From assembly GCA_016185435.1 (NCBI GenBank), contig JACPNN010000015.1, positions 62,001-126,000 of the forward strand: a stretch of 64,000 bases of DNA. Reading direction: 5' to 3'. Source of the DNA: Candidatus Aenigmatarchaeota archaeon. GTDB lineage: Archaea > Aenigmatarchaeota > Aenigmatarchaeia > QMZP01. A program made the translations under genes and the position numbers. Within the stretch, counting starts at the first letter, position 1; each line of letters starts with the position of its first letter. The notes beneath the pieces are model-generated. The model searched no databases. It was given only the letters and a program-made list of their open reading frames with translations, and was not told the DNA's origin. Of the stretch, positions 51,810-60,623 are shown piece by piece.

Positions 51810-52203
51810 GAGGTGAGAGGGCTGTGGTGATTAATCGAATTAGAATTGGCAATGGCGTATCAGGAAAAGCCCGAATAACAGTGTGGCCTTTCAGTCACAA
51901 GAGTAATATTTCTCCCTTTCCTTCAAGGCAAGAATGGAGGCCACGCTATCGTCTAGGAAGCAAATTCTCCCTTCGCTCTAAGCGCAAGGGATAACGAGAA
52001 AGGAGGTCACAAATCCTATTGCGTATCGGGTTAGCCGGGCTTTAAGAGCTGGCCTGGCCAAAAGAGGGCGAGGGAGATACGCCAAGGCCCTGTCGATACC
52101 ACCCCCGCTCTCTTTTGTGGTACTGAAACTATTTTTAGTACTGCTGCCTTCCTTTTCAGGCCTAAAAAACCACCGAGAACAGACAGCAGATCCTTTGAAG
52201 AAA
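51810..52203. other. Hairpin-rich gap at the right edge of the foreign block
   Basis: Stems: AGTGTGGCCT / AGGCCACGCT (51890-51899 with 51938-51947), CCCTTCGCT / AGCGCAAGGG (about 51969-51990), CAAAAGAG / CTCTTTTG (52059-52066 with 52110-52117). The block ends with the GTACTGAAACTA motif, 62 bases before the Spt4 stop. No gene. Confidence 0.6.
52120..52142. repeat. GTACTGAAACTA boundary motif, second copy
   Basis: GTACTGAAACTATTTTTAGTACT. The first twelve and last six bases are identical to 46950-46972. Confidence 0.6.
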
Positions 52204-52407
52204 CTACTTCCCTTCCTTCACCCACAGGCAATACTTTCCAGGGGCCCTTATGTTCAGTATGGCCGCTATCTCTGACTGGGTGGGGTCGTGGATGTAGGCC
52301 ACCCCTTTCCAGCTCCTCGAGAAATCAGACGCATTGCAGGCAGGGCAGATATTGCCTTCAACAAACCTCTTGCAGTTCCTGCAGACCTTTTCTCCAGACT
52401 TTGCCAT
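52204..52407 (-). CDS. spt4: Transcription elongation factor Spt4
   Basis: 67 aa. Zinc motif CRNCKRFVEGNICPAC (residues about 9-24) and the conserved DPTQSEIAAIL. It binds Spt5 NGN and aids RNA polymerase processivity. Four bases after the Rpo7 stop, the standard archaeal pair. Confidence 0.95.
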   Translation of the reverse strand: MAKSGEKVCRNCKRFVEGNICPACNASDFSRSWKGVAYIHDPTQSEIAAILNIRAPGKYCLWVKEGK

Positions 52408-52411
52408 ATGA

Positions 52412-53005
52412 TCAGTCCTTCAGCCTCTTCTCATGCTTCACCTTGGGCTTGGAGGCCTTTTCAGGCACATGGGCCTTGGCCTTCTTCTCCTGCCAGTGGG
52501 GGCAGCCGAGCCCCGGCTGCCTCAGCGTCAGGCCGACCTTGAAATCCTTCTCCACGCTCACGCTTATCACTCTTGCCCTCACAATATCGCCTTCCTTGAC
52601 AGTCCTCTTGCTCTCCTTGCCTGTGAACTGGAATCCCTTGGGGTCATAGCTGACGAAATCGTCCATTATCTGGCTCACATGCACCATGCCATCGACAGGC
52701 CCCATCCTGACAAATATCCCGAACTCGGTCACGTCTATCACCTGGCCTTTCACAAGCTCGTGCAGCTCCGGCTTGTATGTCAGCAGCCTGAAAGTGACAG
52801 GGAAATATAAGGCGCCGTCCCCGGCCAGGATCTTTCCAGAGCCTGCCTTCTCCACGCCGACTACAGAAAGGACCACGCCAAGCTTCCTGTCAGTGATGCC
52901 CTCAAACCTCTCCTCGAGGCTGGCCTTTATGGCCTCCTCCTTCTGGAGGGTGAACTTGTTCGGGGCGACCCTTACCTTGTCCTCGACAGTCATTATCCTG
53001 TACAT
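52412..53005 (-). CDS. rpo7: RNA polymerase subunit Rpo7 (RpoE')
   Basis: 197 aa. N-terminal tip domain MYRIMTVEDKVRVAPNKF, then an S1/OB domain (VKGQVIDVTEFGIFVRMGPV, then DGMVHVSQIMDDFV). It forms the polymerase stalk with Rpo4. The C-terminus is Lys-rich. The start at 53005 is chosen over 53011 by family alignment. TATA-like TTATATATAAGG lies upstream. Confidence 0.95.
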   Translation of the reverse strand: MYRIMTVEDKVRVAPNKFTLQKEEAIKASLEERFEGITDRKLGVVLSVVGVEKAGSGKILAGDGALYFPVTFRLLTYKPELHELVKGQVIDVTEFGIFVRMGPVDGMVHVSQIMDDFVSYDPKGFQFTGKESKRTVKEGDIVRARVISVSVEKDFKVGLTLRQPGLGCPHWQEKKAKAHVPEKASKPKVKHEKRLKD

Positions 53006-53076
53006 AAGCAATCCAAGAATTGTTATATATAAGGCGGGTGGGTATTTATTTGTTTGACTGCTCTGTGTTCATTTCG

Positions 53077-55815
53077 CTATTTCATTCCCTTCCTTATCTT
53101 CTCCTTCCCCCACATCACGGCCATTATCGCTGCTGAGGCAGCTATTATCTCTGTCCAGTCCAGTCCGTCAAGTGCCATGGTCTTGAATGGAATCTGGAGG
53201 GCAGGGATATAGACAACAATCAATTGCAAAAGGATTGACAGGCCGATCGCAAGCAAAAGCTTGCTGTTGCTGAATATGCCGAGGCCGTACTTCATCCTGA
53301 CTGACTGGACCCTGAACATCTCCATCATGACCACTGCCGTAAAGGCGACGGTCATGGCCTTCTTGGCCGCTATTGACGGATCCTCATGAGAGAGGTTGTA
53401 CCAGAAGAGGCCCAATACTCCTATAGCCATCAGTATGCCGACAATAAGCATGTCAACAAGCATCTCCTTGTCGAATATTGCCGCGTGATGCTTCAGGGGC
53501 TTCCTCTTCATGATGTCCTTTGCGGCCGGGTCGACGCCCAAAGCAAGGGCCGGCAAACCGTCTGTAAGAAGGTTGATCCACAGAAGCTGGATGGCAGACA
53601 AGGGTATTATGAAGGCTCCTGTCGCCGGGTCGGCAAAGCCTATCAGGATGGCCAGAAATACAATCAGCACTTCCCCGAGATTGCTGCTCAGCAGATACTG
53701 TATGAATTTCCTTATATTGTCAAATATCCCCCTCCCTTCCTCCACCGCAGAAACGATGCTGGTGAAATTGTCGTCAGCCAAAATCATATCACTTGCTTCT
53801 TTGGACACATCCGTCCCCTTTATGCCCATGGCCACGCCTATGTCTGCCTTCTTCAGGGCGGGCGCATCATTTACCCCGTCGCCTGTCATGGCCACTATAT
53901 GCCCTCTTTTCCTCAAGGCATCCACTATTCTCATCTTGTGTTCGGGGTTCACTCTCGCATAGACGGCTATATTCTTGACTATCGGATAGAGCTGCTCATC
54001 CGTCATTGAGTCGAGCTCCTCGCCTGTGACGGCCCTGCGGTCATCTTTTTCAAAAAGACCGAGCTCCTTTGCTATGGCGACAGCAGTGTTCCTGTGGTCT
54101 CCTGTTATCATCACCACCTTTATCCCGGCCTTCCTGCATATCCCGATATCGTCCTTCACCTCTGCCCTTGGAGGGTCTATCATGCCCGTCAGGCCGACAA
54201 AGATCATGTTATTTTCAGCTTCCTGCTCATGCTCAGGGACACGGCTGAATTCCTTGTATGCTATTCCGAGGACCCTCAGGGCCTTTTCAGTCATCTCGTG
54301 ATTGGCCTTCAATATTGTTTTTTTCTCCGGCGCAGCCAGCCTGATGACTTTTCCGTTTATCAGCATCCTGTCGCATCTGGAAAGGACTATTTCAGGGGCG
54401 CCTTTCACAAAAGCAGTCGGCCTTCCCTCAGGCGTCGAATTTATCGTTGTCATCATCTTCCTTTCGGATGAGAACGGGATTTCATGGAGCCTTCTGTAAA
54501 CAGAAGAGATGCGGTTTTGCTCCAGGCCTGCCTTGGCTGCGGCCACAATCAGGGCAGCTTCTGTGGGATCCCCTGCAATCTGGTCTTTCGGCCTCAGTGA
54601 CGCGTTATTGCACAGGATGGATGCTTTCAGAAGCGTGAGGAGCATGTTGTCCTTTTTAGGATCGACTTGCAGGCCCTTCTGCCTGAAATCCCCGGCCGTC
54701 TCATAACCCCTTCCTGTGACTTCTGTATACCTGTCATAATACCAGATTTTGGTGACTGTCATCTCGTTCTTGGTCAAAGTCCCGGTCTTGTCAGAGCAGA
54801 TTACGGTTGTACTGCCCAATGTTTCAACGGCAGGAAGCTTCCTTATTATCGCATTCCTCTTTGATAGCCTCTGCAATCCCAATGCAAGCGTGATTGTGAC
54901 AATCGCAGGCAGGCCCTCGGGTATTGCGGCCACTGCAAGGGCTATGCCCATGATTATGATTGAAACCACTTCACGGTTTTCCAGCAGCTGGCCTGAGAAG
55001 AAGCCTTCCCTTGCCAGGCCTATAATCACCACGACAGCGGCAATGGCAAGTATGAAATAGCCGAGGTTCTTTCCGAACGCTTCGAGCCTCTCCTGAAGGG
55101 GAGTCGCCTCTTCTTCCACCTCCTCTATCAGTCTGGCGATCCTGCCTATCTCAGTGCTCATCCCTGTTGCGATCACTATTCCTTTGGCCCTGCCATAAGT
55201 GGCAAGGGTGCCTGTATAGGCCATGTTTTTCCTTTCTGCAAGCTGGCAGTCCCTTATCCTTGAGGCCTGCTTGGCCACAGGGCTGCTTTCCCCTGTAAGG
55301 CTCGCCTCATCGACCCTGAGGTTTATCACTTCCAGAAGCCTTATATCTGCCGGTATTCTGGTCCCTTCCTCAATCAGGATGATATCGCCTGGCACAAGCT
55401 CGCGTGAGTCGACTTCCTGTCTCCTTCCTTCCCTTATGACATCGGCCTGGGGCACGGCAAGCTTCTTCAGCGCCTCAATGGCCTTCTCGGCCCTGTACTC
55501 CTGGATGTAGCCGAAGATGGCATTGAGGATGACTATTATGAATATTAGTATAGCATCTACTGTCCCGTCAGGCACCCAGACATAGGAGATGACAGCCGCA
55601 GCAATAAGTATTATTACCAGGATGTTCCTGAACTGGCTGATAAAAATCTCGAGCCTGCTTATCTTCTTCTCCTGCTTCAATTCGTTTCTGCCGTAGACAT
55701 CAAGCCTCGCCTCGGCCTCTTTTTCCGCCAGCCCTTCTTCCCTTGACTTCAGCTCCTTTACAACCCTGCCCTCTTCCAGTTCGTGCCACTTCGGCTGCAC
55801 GCCATCTGCCTTCAT
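53077..55815 (-). CDS. P-type cation (calcium-like) ATPase
   Basis: 912 aa. Actuator TGESSPV, phosphorylation motif CSDKTGTLTKNEMT, nucleotide-binding KGAPEIVLSRC, hinge MTGDGVNDAPALKKADIG. Ten TM helices. TM4 has AIPEGLPA and TM6 NLLTDGLPALALG, as in P2A Ca2+/Mn2+ pumps (PMR1/SERCA-like). It drives cation export at the cytoplasmic membrane. Full length. Confidence 0.93.
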   Translation of the reverse strand: MKADGVQPKWHELEEGRVVKELKSREEGLAEKEAEARLDVYGRNELKQEKKISRLEIFISQFRNILVIILIAAAVISYVWVPDGTVDAILIFIIVILNAIFGYIQEYRAEKAIEALKKLAVPQADVIREGRRQEVDSRELVPGDIILIEEGTRIPADIRLLEVINLRVDEASLTGESSPVAKQASRIRDCQLAERKNMAYTGTLATYGRAKGIVIATGMSTEIGRIARLIEEVEEEATPLQERLEAFGKNLGYFILAIAAVVVIIGLAREGFFSGQLLENREVVSIIIMGIALAVAAIPEGLPAIVTITLALGLQRLSKRNAIIRKLPAVETLGSTTVICSDKTGTLTKNEMTVTKIWYYDRYTEVTGRGYETAGDFRQKGLQVDPKKDNMLLTLLKASILCNNASLRPKDQIAGDPTEAALIVAAAKAGLEQNRISSVYRRLHEIPFSSERKMMTTINSTPEGRPTAFVKGAPEIVLSRCDRMLINGKVIRLAAPEKKTILKANHEMTEKALRVLGIAYKEFSRVPEHEQEAENNMIFVGLTGMIDPPRAEVKDDIGICRKAGIKVVMITGDHRNTAVAIAKELGLFEKDDRRAVTGEELDSMTDEQLYPIVKNIAVYARVNPEHKMRIVDALRKRGHIVAMTGDGVNDAPALKKADIGVAMGIKGTDVSKEASDMILADDNFTSIVSAVEEGRGIFDNIRKFIQYLLSSNLGEVLIVFLAILIGFADPATGAFIIPLSAIQLLWINLLTDGLPALALGVDPAAKDIMKRKPLKHHAAIFDKEMLVDMLIVGILMAIGVLGLFWYNLSHEDPSIAAKKAMTVAFTAVVMMEMFRVQSVRMKYGLGIFSNSKLLLAIGLSILLQLIVVYIPALQIPFKTMALDGLDWTEIIAASAAIMAVMWGKEKIRKGMK

Positions 55816-55916
55816 CAGTTATAATTACTCCTTTTTCGGCTAAATAATGGCATTACAGAAGCAGCACAACTGCATGGGGGGATAAGGTTTAAACTCCTCG
55901 GGGGCAAATTCAGTAG

Positions 55917-56399
55917 ATGCGAAAAGATGTGTATGCGTTTAGTGAAAAAAGGCTTTATGAGAATGCCGATGAGGCGACATTCTGGGGCATTCCTCTATCG
56001 GTTATAGACCATTTGGGCAGGTCAGAGATTCTTGATCCCAATAAAAGATACGATGCGGAAGCGACAGAAGGAGGGCATGTCGTTTTTCCAAAGTCAAAGT
56101 ACGAGATTCTCCCCAATTATAAGAGACAGCAAGACGGTTTGGGAGGGGCAGAGGTTCTGCCTTACCTGAGAAAGGCCTTTTCCGGGATGCTTTCTGATGC
56201 CAGGAAATTCATGCAGGCTTCTGATAAGGAATGGGTTGTGAATTGCATGTCCCAGAAATCAGATGTCTGGGCTGAGAGAAGCATAACAGGCTACCATGTC
56301 ACAGATCCGGAACAGGAATGGCAGGAGATAGTGCTGGCCACAAAAGTGAGCGGAAAAGTCGTGCTGTTTTTCAAGGCGCAAATGACAGAAAAATTGTAG
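55917..56399 (+). CDS. Hypothetical protein, 160 aa
   Basis: Soluble mixed alpha/beta protein (WGIPLSVIDHLGRSEILDP, DKEWVVNCMSQKSDVW). No family named. TATA-like GGTTTAAACTC lies about 30 bases before the ATG. Confidence 0.55.
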   Translation: MRKDVYAFSEKRLYENADEATFWGIPLSVIDHLGRSEILDPNKRYDAEATEGGHVVFPKSKYEILPNYKRQQDGLGGAEVLPYLRKAFSGMLSDARKFMQASDKEWVVNCMSQKSDVWAERSITGYHVTDPEQEWQEIVLATKVSGKVVLFFKAQMTEKL

Positions 56400-56504
56400 G
56401 GGGAGCACCCCCGATTCAGAAGCAAGTGAACAGGGGAGTACTGGGTCTTAATCGACTATACTGTCTTTGAATGCTTGTGACTAGGCGGCGAAGGCATCAA
56501 CAGG

Positions 56505-56921
56505 CTACTTCAGCCAGAACAGAACCATCCCCATAGCGATAAGCGAAACAGCATAATACCCGGCATTTATCCAGTACAGTTTCATCGGTTTTCCTGAATA
56601 AAGGAAATCATTGGCTATTGTGGTGGCCACAAAGCCCACCCATGCCATGAAGGCGATCTGCATGGCCTCTATAGTCAGCCTTGCCCTGAAAATCTCGAGG
56701 AACATGGCCAGAACATAGGCCATCACGAACCCCATGATGAAGCTTGCAGAATATGTCTTCCAGATGCCTTTCTTGGCCTGCTTCATCTCCTTCTCGCTTC
56801 TGCCTGACAGCTCCATCCACTGCTTCCCGAAAAGCAGGGGCGAGTACCACAGCATGCCTATGGCCATGCTCGCTATGGCAGCCGCCAGCACTGCAATTAA
56901 ATTGACTTCAACCTGAAGCAT
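56505..56921 (-). CDS. DUF1761-like membrane protein
   Basis: 138 aa and four TM helices. First helix and motif IAVLAAAIASMAIGMLWYSP, then LLFGKQWMELSG. These are characteristic of the DUF1761 family. Function unknown. Confidence 0.7.
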   Translation of the reverse strand: MLQVEVNLIAVLAAAIASMAIGMLWYSPLLFGKQWMELSGRSEKEMKQAKKGIWKTYSASFIMGFVMAYVLAMFLEIFRARLTIEAMQIAFMAWVGFVATTIANDFLYSGKPMKLYWINAGYYAVSLIAMGMVLFWLK

Positions 56922-56945
56922 CTGTCATCCCTTATCTTTTGGAAT

Positions 56946-57560
56946 TCATGGTTTATTATATCCATCTTCAACTTCCTTCCAATTTACAACATTCCACCAT
57001 GCGGCTATGTAATCGGCCCTTCTGTTTTGATATTTCAGATAGTACGCATGTTCCCAGACATCAAGGCCCAGAATAGGTTTTTTCCCCTCCATAAGCGGGC
57101 TGTCCTGGTTTGGGGTTGAGATTATGGACAGTTTATTCCCTTCCTGTATAAGCCATGCCCATCCGGAGCCGAATCTTCCGAGGCCGGCCTTTGCGAACTG
57201 CTCCTTGAACGAATTGAAATTGCCGAAGGAAGAAGATATGGCTTCTTCAAGCCCTCCGGATGGCTCTCCTCCTCCATTTGGGCCCATTATATTCCAGAAC
57301 AGGGAGTGGTTGGCATGGCCGCCTGCATTATTGATTACTGCCTGCCTTATGTTTTCCGGGACTTTTTTTATTTCCTTCAGAAGCTGCTCCACAGATAATT
57401 TTTGCAAATCAGGATGGCCCTCCAAAGCGGCATTCAGGTTGTTCACATATCCAGCATGGTGCTTGCCGTGATGAATCTGCATCGTCTGGGTGTCTATGTG
57501 CGGCTCAAGTGCATTGAAATCATACGGCAATGGCGGCAGTTCGTGCTTTTTGGGTTCCAT
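56946..57560 (-). CDS. sod: Iron/manganese superoxide dismutase
   Basis: 204 aa. Metal ligands His in [13 protein letters not shown] (first), His in [13 protein letters not shown], and Asp/His in [16 protein letters not shown]. The active-site Tyr is in GKHHAGY. It removes superoxide, implying at least occasional oxygen exposure. Its promoter lies in the 57560-57680 gap. Confidence 0.95.
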   Translation of the reverse strand: MEPKKHELPPLPYDFNALEPHIDTQTMQIHHGKHHAGYVNNLNAALEGHPDLQKLSVEQLLKEIKKVPENIRQAVINNAGGHANHSLFWNIMGPNGGGEPSGGLEEAISSSFGNFNSFKEQFAKAGLGRFGSGWAWLIQEGNKLSIISTPNQDSPLMEGKKPILGLDVWEHAYYLKYQNRRADYIAAWWNVVNWKEVEDGYNKP

Positions 57561-57677
57561 AATCAGATCAGAATCTAATTGGAGTTCTGCTATATATAGC
57601 TTTACATTGGGAAAGCAGTTTACATTACTGAACAGGAAGGATTGGCCTTATTTAAGCTCCAAAAAATCGATAAAGGT

Positions 57678-58057
57678 ATGAAGAAAAAATTATCGGAATC
57701 CTTGGAGGAATGGGCCCTGAATCAACAGCAATATTCTATCAGAGCGTAATCCTTCAGTGCCAGAAACAGTATCATGCACAGTATGATGAGGATTATCCGG
57801 AAATTTTCATCTATAATCTCCCGATACCGGACGTGGTTGAAGGCATAAGAAGCCCGTCAAAAATTTTGCCTGTCCTGATAAAAGGGATCAGGAAGCTTGA
57901 ATCCATAGGCGTTGATTTTATTGCTGTCCCCTGCAATACAGTCCAGTATTTTTTCGAAGACATGAGAAAAAGCTGCTCCATCCCGATATTGAACATTATC
58001 GAAGAGACAGCAAAAAAGGTGCACTCAAGCTTGATATTCTCGCAGAATCGAGTGTGA
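57678..58057 (+). pseudogene. Aspartate racemase-family gene, frameshifted and 3'-truncated
   Basis: The family start KIIGILGGMGPESTA is one base out of frame with the ATG at 57678: six A where seven would keep it. The body has DFIAVPCNTVQYF with the first catalytic Cys, then ends at IIEETAKKVHSS and a few unrelated residues. The second half (about 115 residues with the second Cys) is missing. Its end lies 10 bases from the end of a truncated hepT on the other strand. Confidence 0.7.
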
Positions 58058-58067
58058 AGTATGCTAT

Positions 58068-58256
58068 TCAGTGATTGCGACCTATTTTCTCTACCGAGAT
58101 TTTCAAGGCAGGAAGCTTGTTTATCACCACGATTACAGCATCAGCTGCCATGGAATTTTTCTCAAAATCTTCATAGGTGATGTTTGCTGTATAATTTTCA
58201 ATTCTCTGAATTGCGCTTAGCATGTCATCCAGATATGCCTTATAATTCACTGGCAT
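58068..58256 (-). pseudogene. HepT (HEPN/DUF86) toxin truncated before its active site
   Basis: 62 residues: NYKAYLDDMLSAIQRIENYT and AADAVIVVINKLPALKI match the first two helices of HepT. It then stops before the R-x4-H-x-Y motif, so no ribonuclease activity is expected. It overlaps the end of the MntA gene by 17 bases. Confidence 0.65.
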
Positions 58257-58551
58257 ACATGGCTTCCTTTTTTACGTATCTGAAAGCTGGCTTAAGGCTT
58301 TCTTCAATGACTAGGTCGACTTTCCTTCGGAAAAGTCTCTCCAGAAAGAACTTCAGTCCCATATAATTGTCAAATGTAGGCTGATAGAATGTAACGAGAA
58401 GGTCCAAGTCGCTTTTCTTATGGGATGTCCCCTTAAGATGGGAGCCAAACAGTCCTATCCTTTTCACGCCATAGCTTCTGATATCTTTCCTGTGTTTCTC
58501 AATGCTCTTGAGGATGTTCTCTGAAGTCGGATTTTTATTTTTCATTTTCAT
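58240..58551 (-). CDS. MntA-type nucleotidyltransferase antitoxin
   Basis: 103 aa. Signature IGLFGSHLKGTSHKKSDLDLL (GS and Asp-x-Asp) and RRKVDLVIEESLKPAF. Its toxin partner is truncated, the second such case in the window. The start at 58551 is chosen over 58599, which would include the TATA-like AATTATATCTGC. Confidence 0.7.
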   Translation of the reverse strand: MKMKNKNPTSENILKSIEKHRKDIRSYGVKRIGLFGSHLKGTSHKKSDLDLLVTFYQPTFDNYMGLKFFLERLFRRKVDLVIEESLKPAFRYVKKEAMYASEL

Positions 58552-58609
58552 AGCCGCCCATTTAAAATTATATCTGCTGCATATAAATGTTATTGCCAAG
58601 ATGTGGCGC

Positions 58610-59302
58610 CTAATTTTGGAAAATCAGTCCAGAGGCGCTCTCATTCAGTATCACGATCCCCAGCAGGACGCTTGCGATGCCTGCAAAGCTGTGCAGCCCC
58701 TTGAGCAATGTGTCCGCTTTCGCGGCCTCTTCGGCCCTCCGGAAGGCGAAGGATATCATCATGCTTGCGGCTGACATGCCGAATATCGTACCGACTCCAA
58801 AAACAAGGATGAACAGAACGGCCTGGAAAGAAGAGCTTATCGTCGGCAAAAGGAGAAGCATGACAGCAGCGCTGCCGGCCATGCCATGTACCATGCCTAT
58901 CAGAAGGCTCTTATGACTGTGGTGGTGGGCTTTATTTTCCTCATGTGCATGAAGATGCAGATGCTTCTGGCTGCCATGTATGTGAGCATGAAAATGGATT
59001 TTCCCTTTCCTGATGTCCTGCAGAACCCCCAATCCGAGGTAAACCAGCATTATCCCTACAATTCCTTCCAGAAAAAGCGCAAGAGTCCCGGACACAGTGA
59101 AATTGAGGAATATCACTGCAAGGCCTACAGCCAGTATGGAAGCCGTATGCCCCACGCCCCAGAGGGCCCCTGTAAGCAGGCTATCCTTCATGCTTCTCGC
59201 CTGCCTCGAAATGGTCGAGACGGCCGCTATGTGGTCGGCCTCTATTGAATGTTTGATGCCCATGACGAGGCCGAGGGAAAGGATTGTGAACAAGGTTTGC
59301 AT
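58610..59302 (-). CDS. NiCoT-like nickel/cobalt transporter
   Basis: 230 aa, six or seven TM helices. The first helix has GIKHSIEADHIAAVSTI, a His-x4-Asp-His motif of nickel permeases. A central cytoplasmic loop is very His-rich (HFHAHIHGSQKHLHLHAHEE), a likely metal buffer, followed by LLIGMVHGMAGSAAVMLL. Nickel uptake or efflux cannot be told apart. Confidence 0.85.
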   Translation of the reverse strand: MQTLFTILSLGLVMGIKHSIEADHIAAVSTISRQARSMKDSLLTGALWGVGHTASILAVGLAVIFLNFTVSGTLALFLEGIVGIMLVYLGLGVLQDIRKGKIHFHAHIHGSQKHLHLHAHEENKAHHHSHKSLLIGMVHGMAGSAAVMLLLLPTISSSFQAVLFILVFGVGTIFGMSAASMMISFAFRRAEEAAKADTLLKGLHSFAGIASVLLGIVILNESASGLIFQN

Positions 59303-59492
59303 GCTGGTAATAGTTGAATAGCTTGAATAAAAAGTTTCGTGCGTGTTTAGCTCAAGAATCGTCTATGTGCCGCAGCATATCTCTTTCAGGTTTCTGGCCA
59401 ATCTCCCTCAAAATACAAAATCATTGTATATCGCCACTATACCTTTCGGGCAGCTGAACACATACAAAGTTTCCTTATGAAAACAGATGAAA

Positions 59493-59696
59493 TTATATTT
59501 CAGCTCTCCTCTTTCTCAGCAGCTCTATCTTTTTCCTCCCATCCTTCGTCTTTGCCAGCCTCTGGTAGAACCTGTTGGCCATTATTATCTGGGAATCTAC
59601 TAGTGCCTTGACCTGCGGCTTCCAGACACGCCTCGGATTGTCCCTGACATATCTGGCCCAGAACTCCACGAAATCCTCCCTTGATTTTATTTTCAT
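59493..59696 (-). CDS. Small partner of n-transferase, 67 aa
   Basis: MKIKSREDFVEFWARYVRD starts the chain. The pattern F-V-x2-W-x2-Y-V-R then W-x2-Q-x-K-A-L-V matches the 56-aa gene at 38275-38445. Basic C-terminus. Overlaps the nucleotidyltransferase stop (ATGA-type, 59693-59696). Confidence 0.6.
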   Translation of the reverse strand: MKIKSREDFVEFWARYVRDNPRRVWKPQVKALVDSQIIMANRFYQRLAKTKDGRKKIELLRKRRAEI

Positions 59697-60259
59697 TTCA
59701 GCCTGAGCCTCCTTATCTCCCCTTTGATTTTCTCTATCTCTTTTTCATCGGTTTTTCCCTCATAGATTATCCTGAGATGCCTTGCATCCTCGATGTCCTT
59801 TGGCGACTTGAGGAGCTCTTCCTTGAAGGCTATGTTCATCTCTACTGAGGAAAAATAAAAATCCATGTCGGTGAAAGGCAGCTTTTTCCTTGTCTCAAGC
59901 TGGTATTCATCAAGCTGATCTTTGGCCAGCTTCACCTCCATTTCAGGCAAAACAGACCCTTTTCTGAAGTATCTGATTGCCAGGCCTTTTGAGAGATATT
60001 CTGTATACAGTTTTTCCGGAGGCTCTGCCTGCACGCATTCGAAGTTTTCCTTCAAGAGATAAGCATGCAGTCTGGCGAATCTTTCTTTTGGCATCCTCTC
60101 CAGAATGACATCTATGTCCTCTGTCCCCCTGCTCCTTCCATGAGCTATTGCCACAAATCCGGATACTATGATATAAGTTATTTTTTGCCTGTCAAGAACT
60201 GAAACGAAGTCTTTTGCGAATGCCTCAAGGATTGTCCTGTCCATGATGCTTCTTTTCAT
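59693..60259 (-). CDS. Nucleotidyltransferase of the GRxRxxEDIDV type
   Basis: 188 aa. VSGFVAIAHGRSRGTEDIDVI carries the Asp-x-Asp, and MNIAFKEELLKSPKDIEDAR matches the same block as in the 38442-39029 enzyme. The start at 60259 follows a TATA (CTATATATTTCC) by about 25 bases. No flanking gene duplication is visible here, unlike its relative at yjbQ. Confidence 0.72.
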   Translation of the reverse strand: MKRSIMDRTILEAFAKDFVSVLDRQKITYIIVSGFVAIAHGRSRGTEDIDVILERMPKERFARLHAYLLKENFECVQAEPPEKLYTEYLSKGLAIRYFRKGSVLPEMEVKLAKDQLDEYQLETRKKLPFTDMDFYFSSVEMNIAFKEELLKSPKDIEDARHLRIIYEGKTDEKEIEKIKGEIRRLRLK

Positions 60260-60382
60260 GGGAGAAGATTGGTTTTGGGAAATATATAGGAAAAGAAGAT
60301 TTCTTTCCTCCAATTTCACTTCCGCCTGTGAACACAGGAAAATATTTATACTGGCCGCCGCCATATAATATATCGTGATTGT

Positions 60383-60538
60383 ATGCAGGCTTTGGCGAAG
60401 AAATGCGACAACTGCGGGAAGAAGATCTCAGGCAAGGGCATAAGCAGGCTCGGCAAGAATTTCCATGACAATAAGTGCATGCACGAATATGGGAAGAAGC
60501 ACCCGCCGAAGAATCCCAATGTGTGCGAGTTCTGCTAG
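60383..60538 (+). CDS. Small zinc-finger protein, 51 aa
   Basis: CDNCGKKISGKG (residues 8-19), then NKCMHEYGKKHPPK and the end CEFC. Four to six Cys/His would bind one or two zinc ions. Many archaeal genomes carry such tiny zinc proteins near translation genes. A leaderless start fits the TATA CATATAATATATC. Confidence 0.6.
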   Translation: MQALAKKCDNCGKKISGKGISRLGKNFHDNKCMHEYGKKHPPKNPNVCEFC

Positions 60539-60623
60539 AAGGAATGAGAGACATCGGCATGAATAATAATACCAAAGCGAAAAGACAGATTCAAGCTTAA
60601 ATAGAAGTCAAACAATCAATAGG

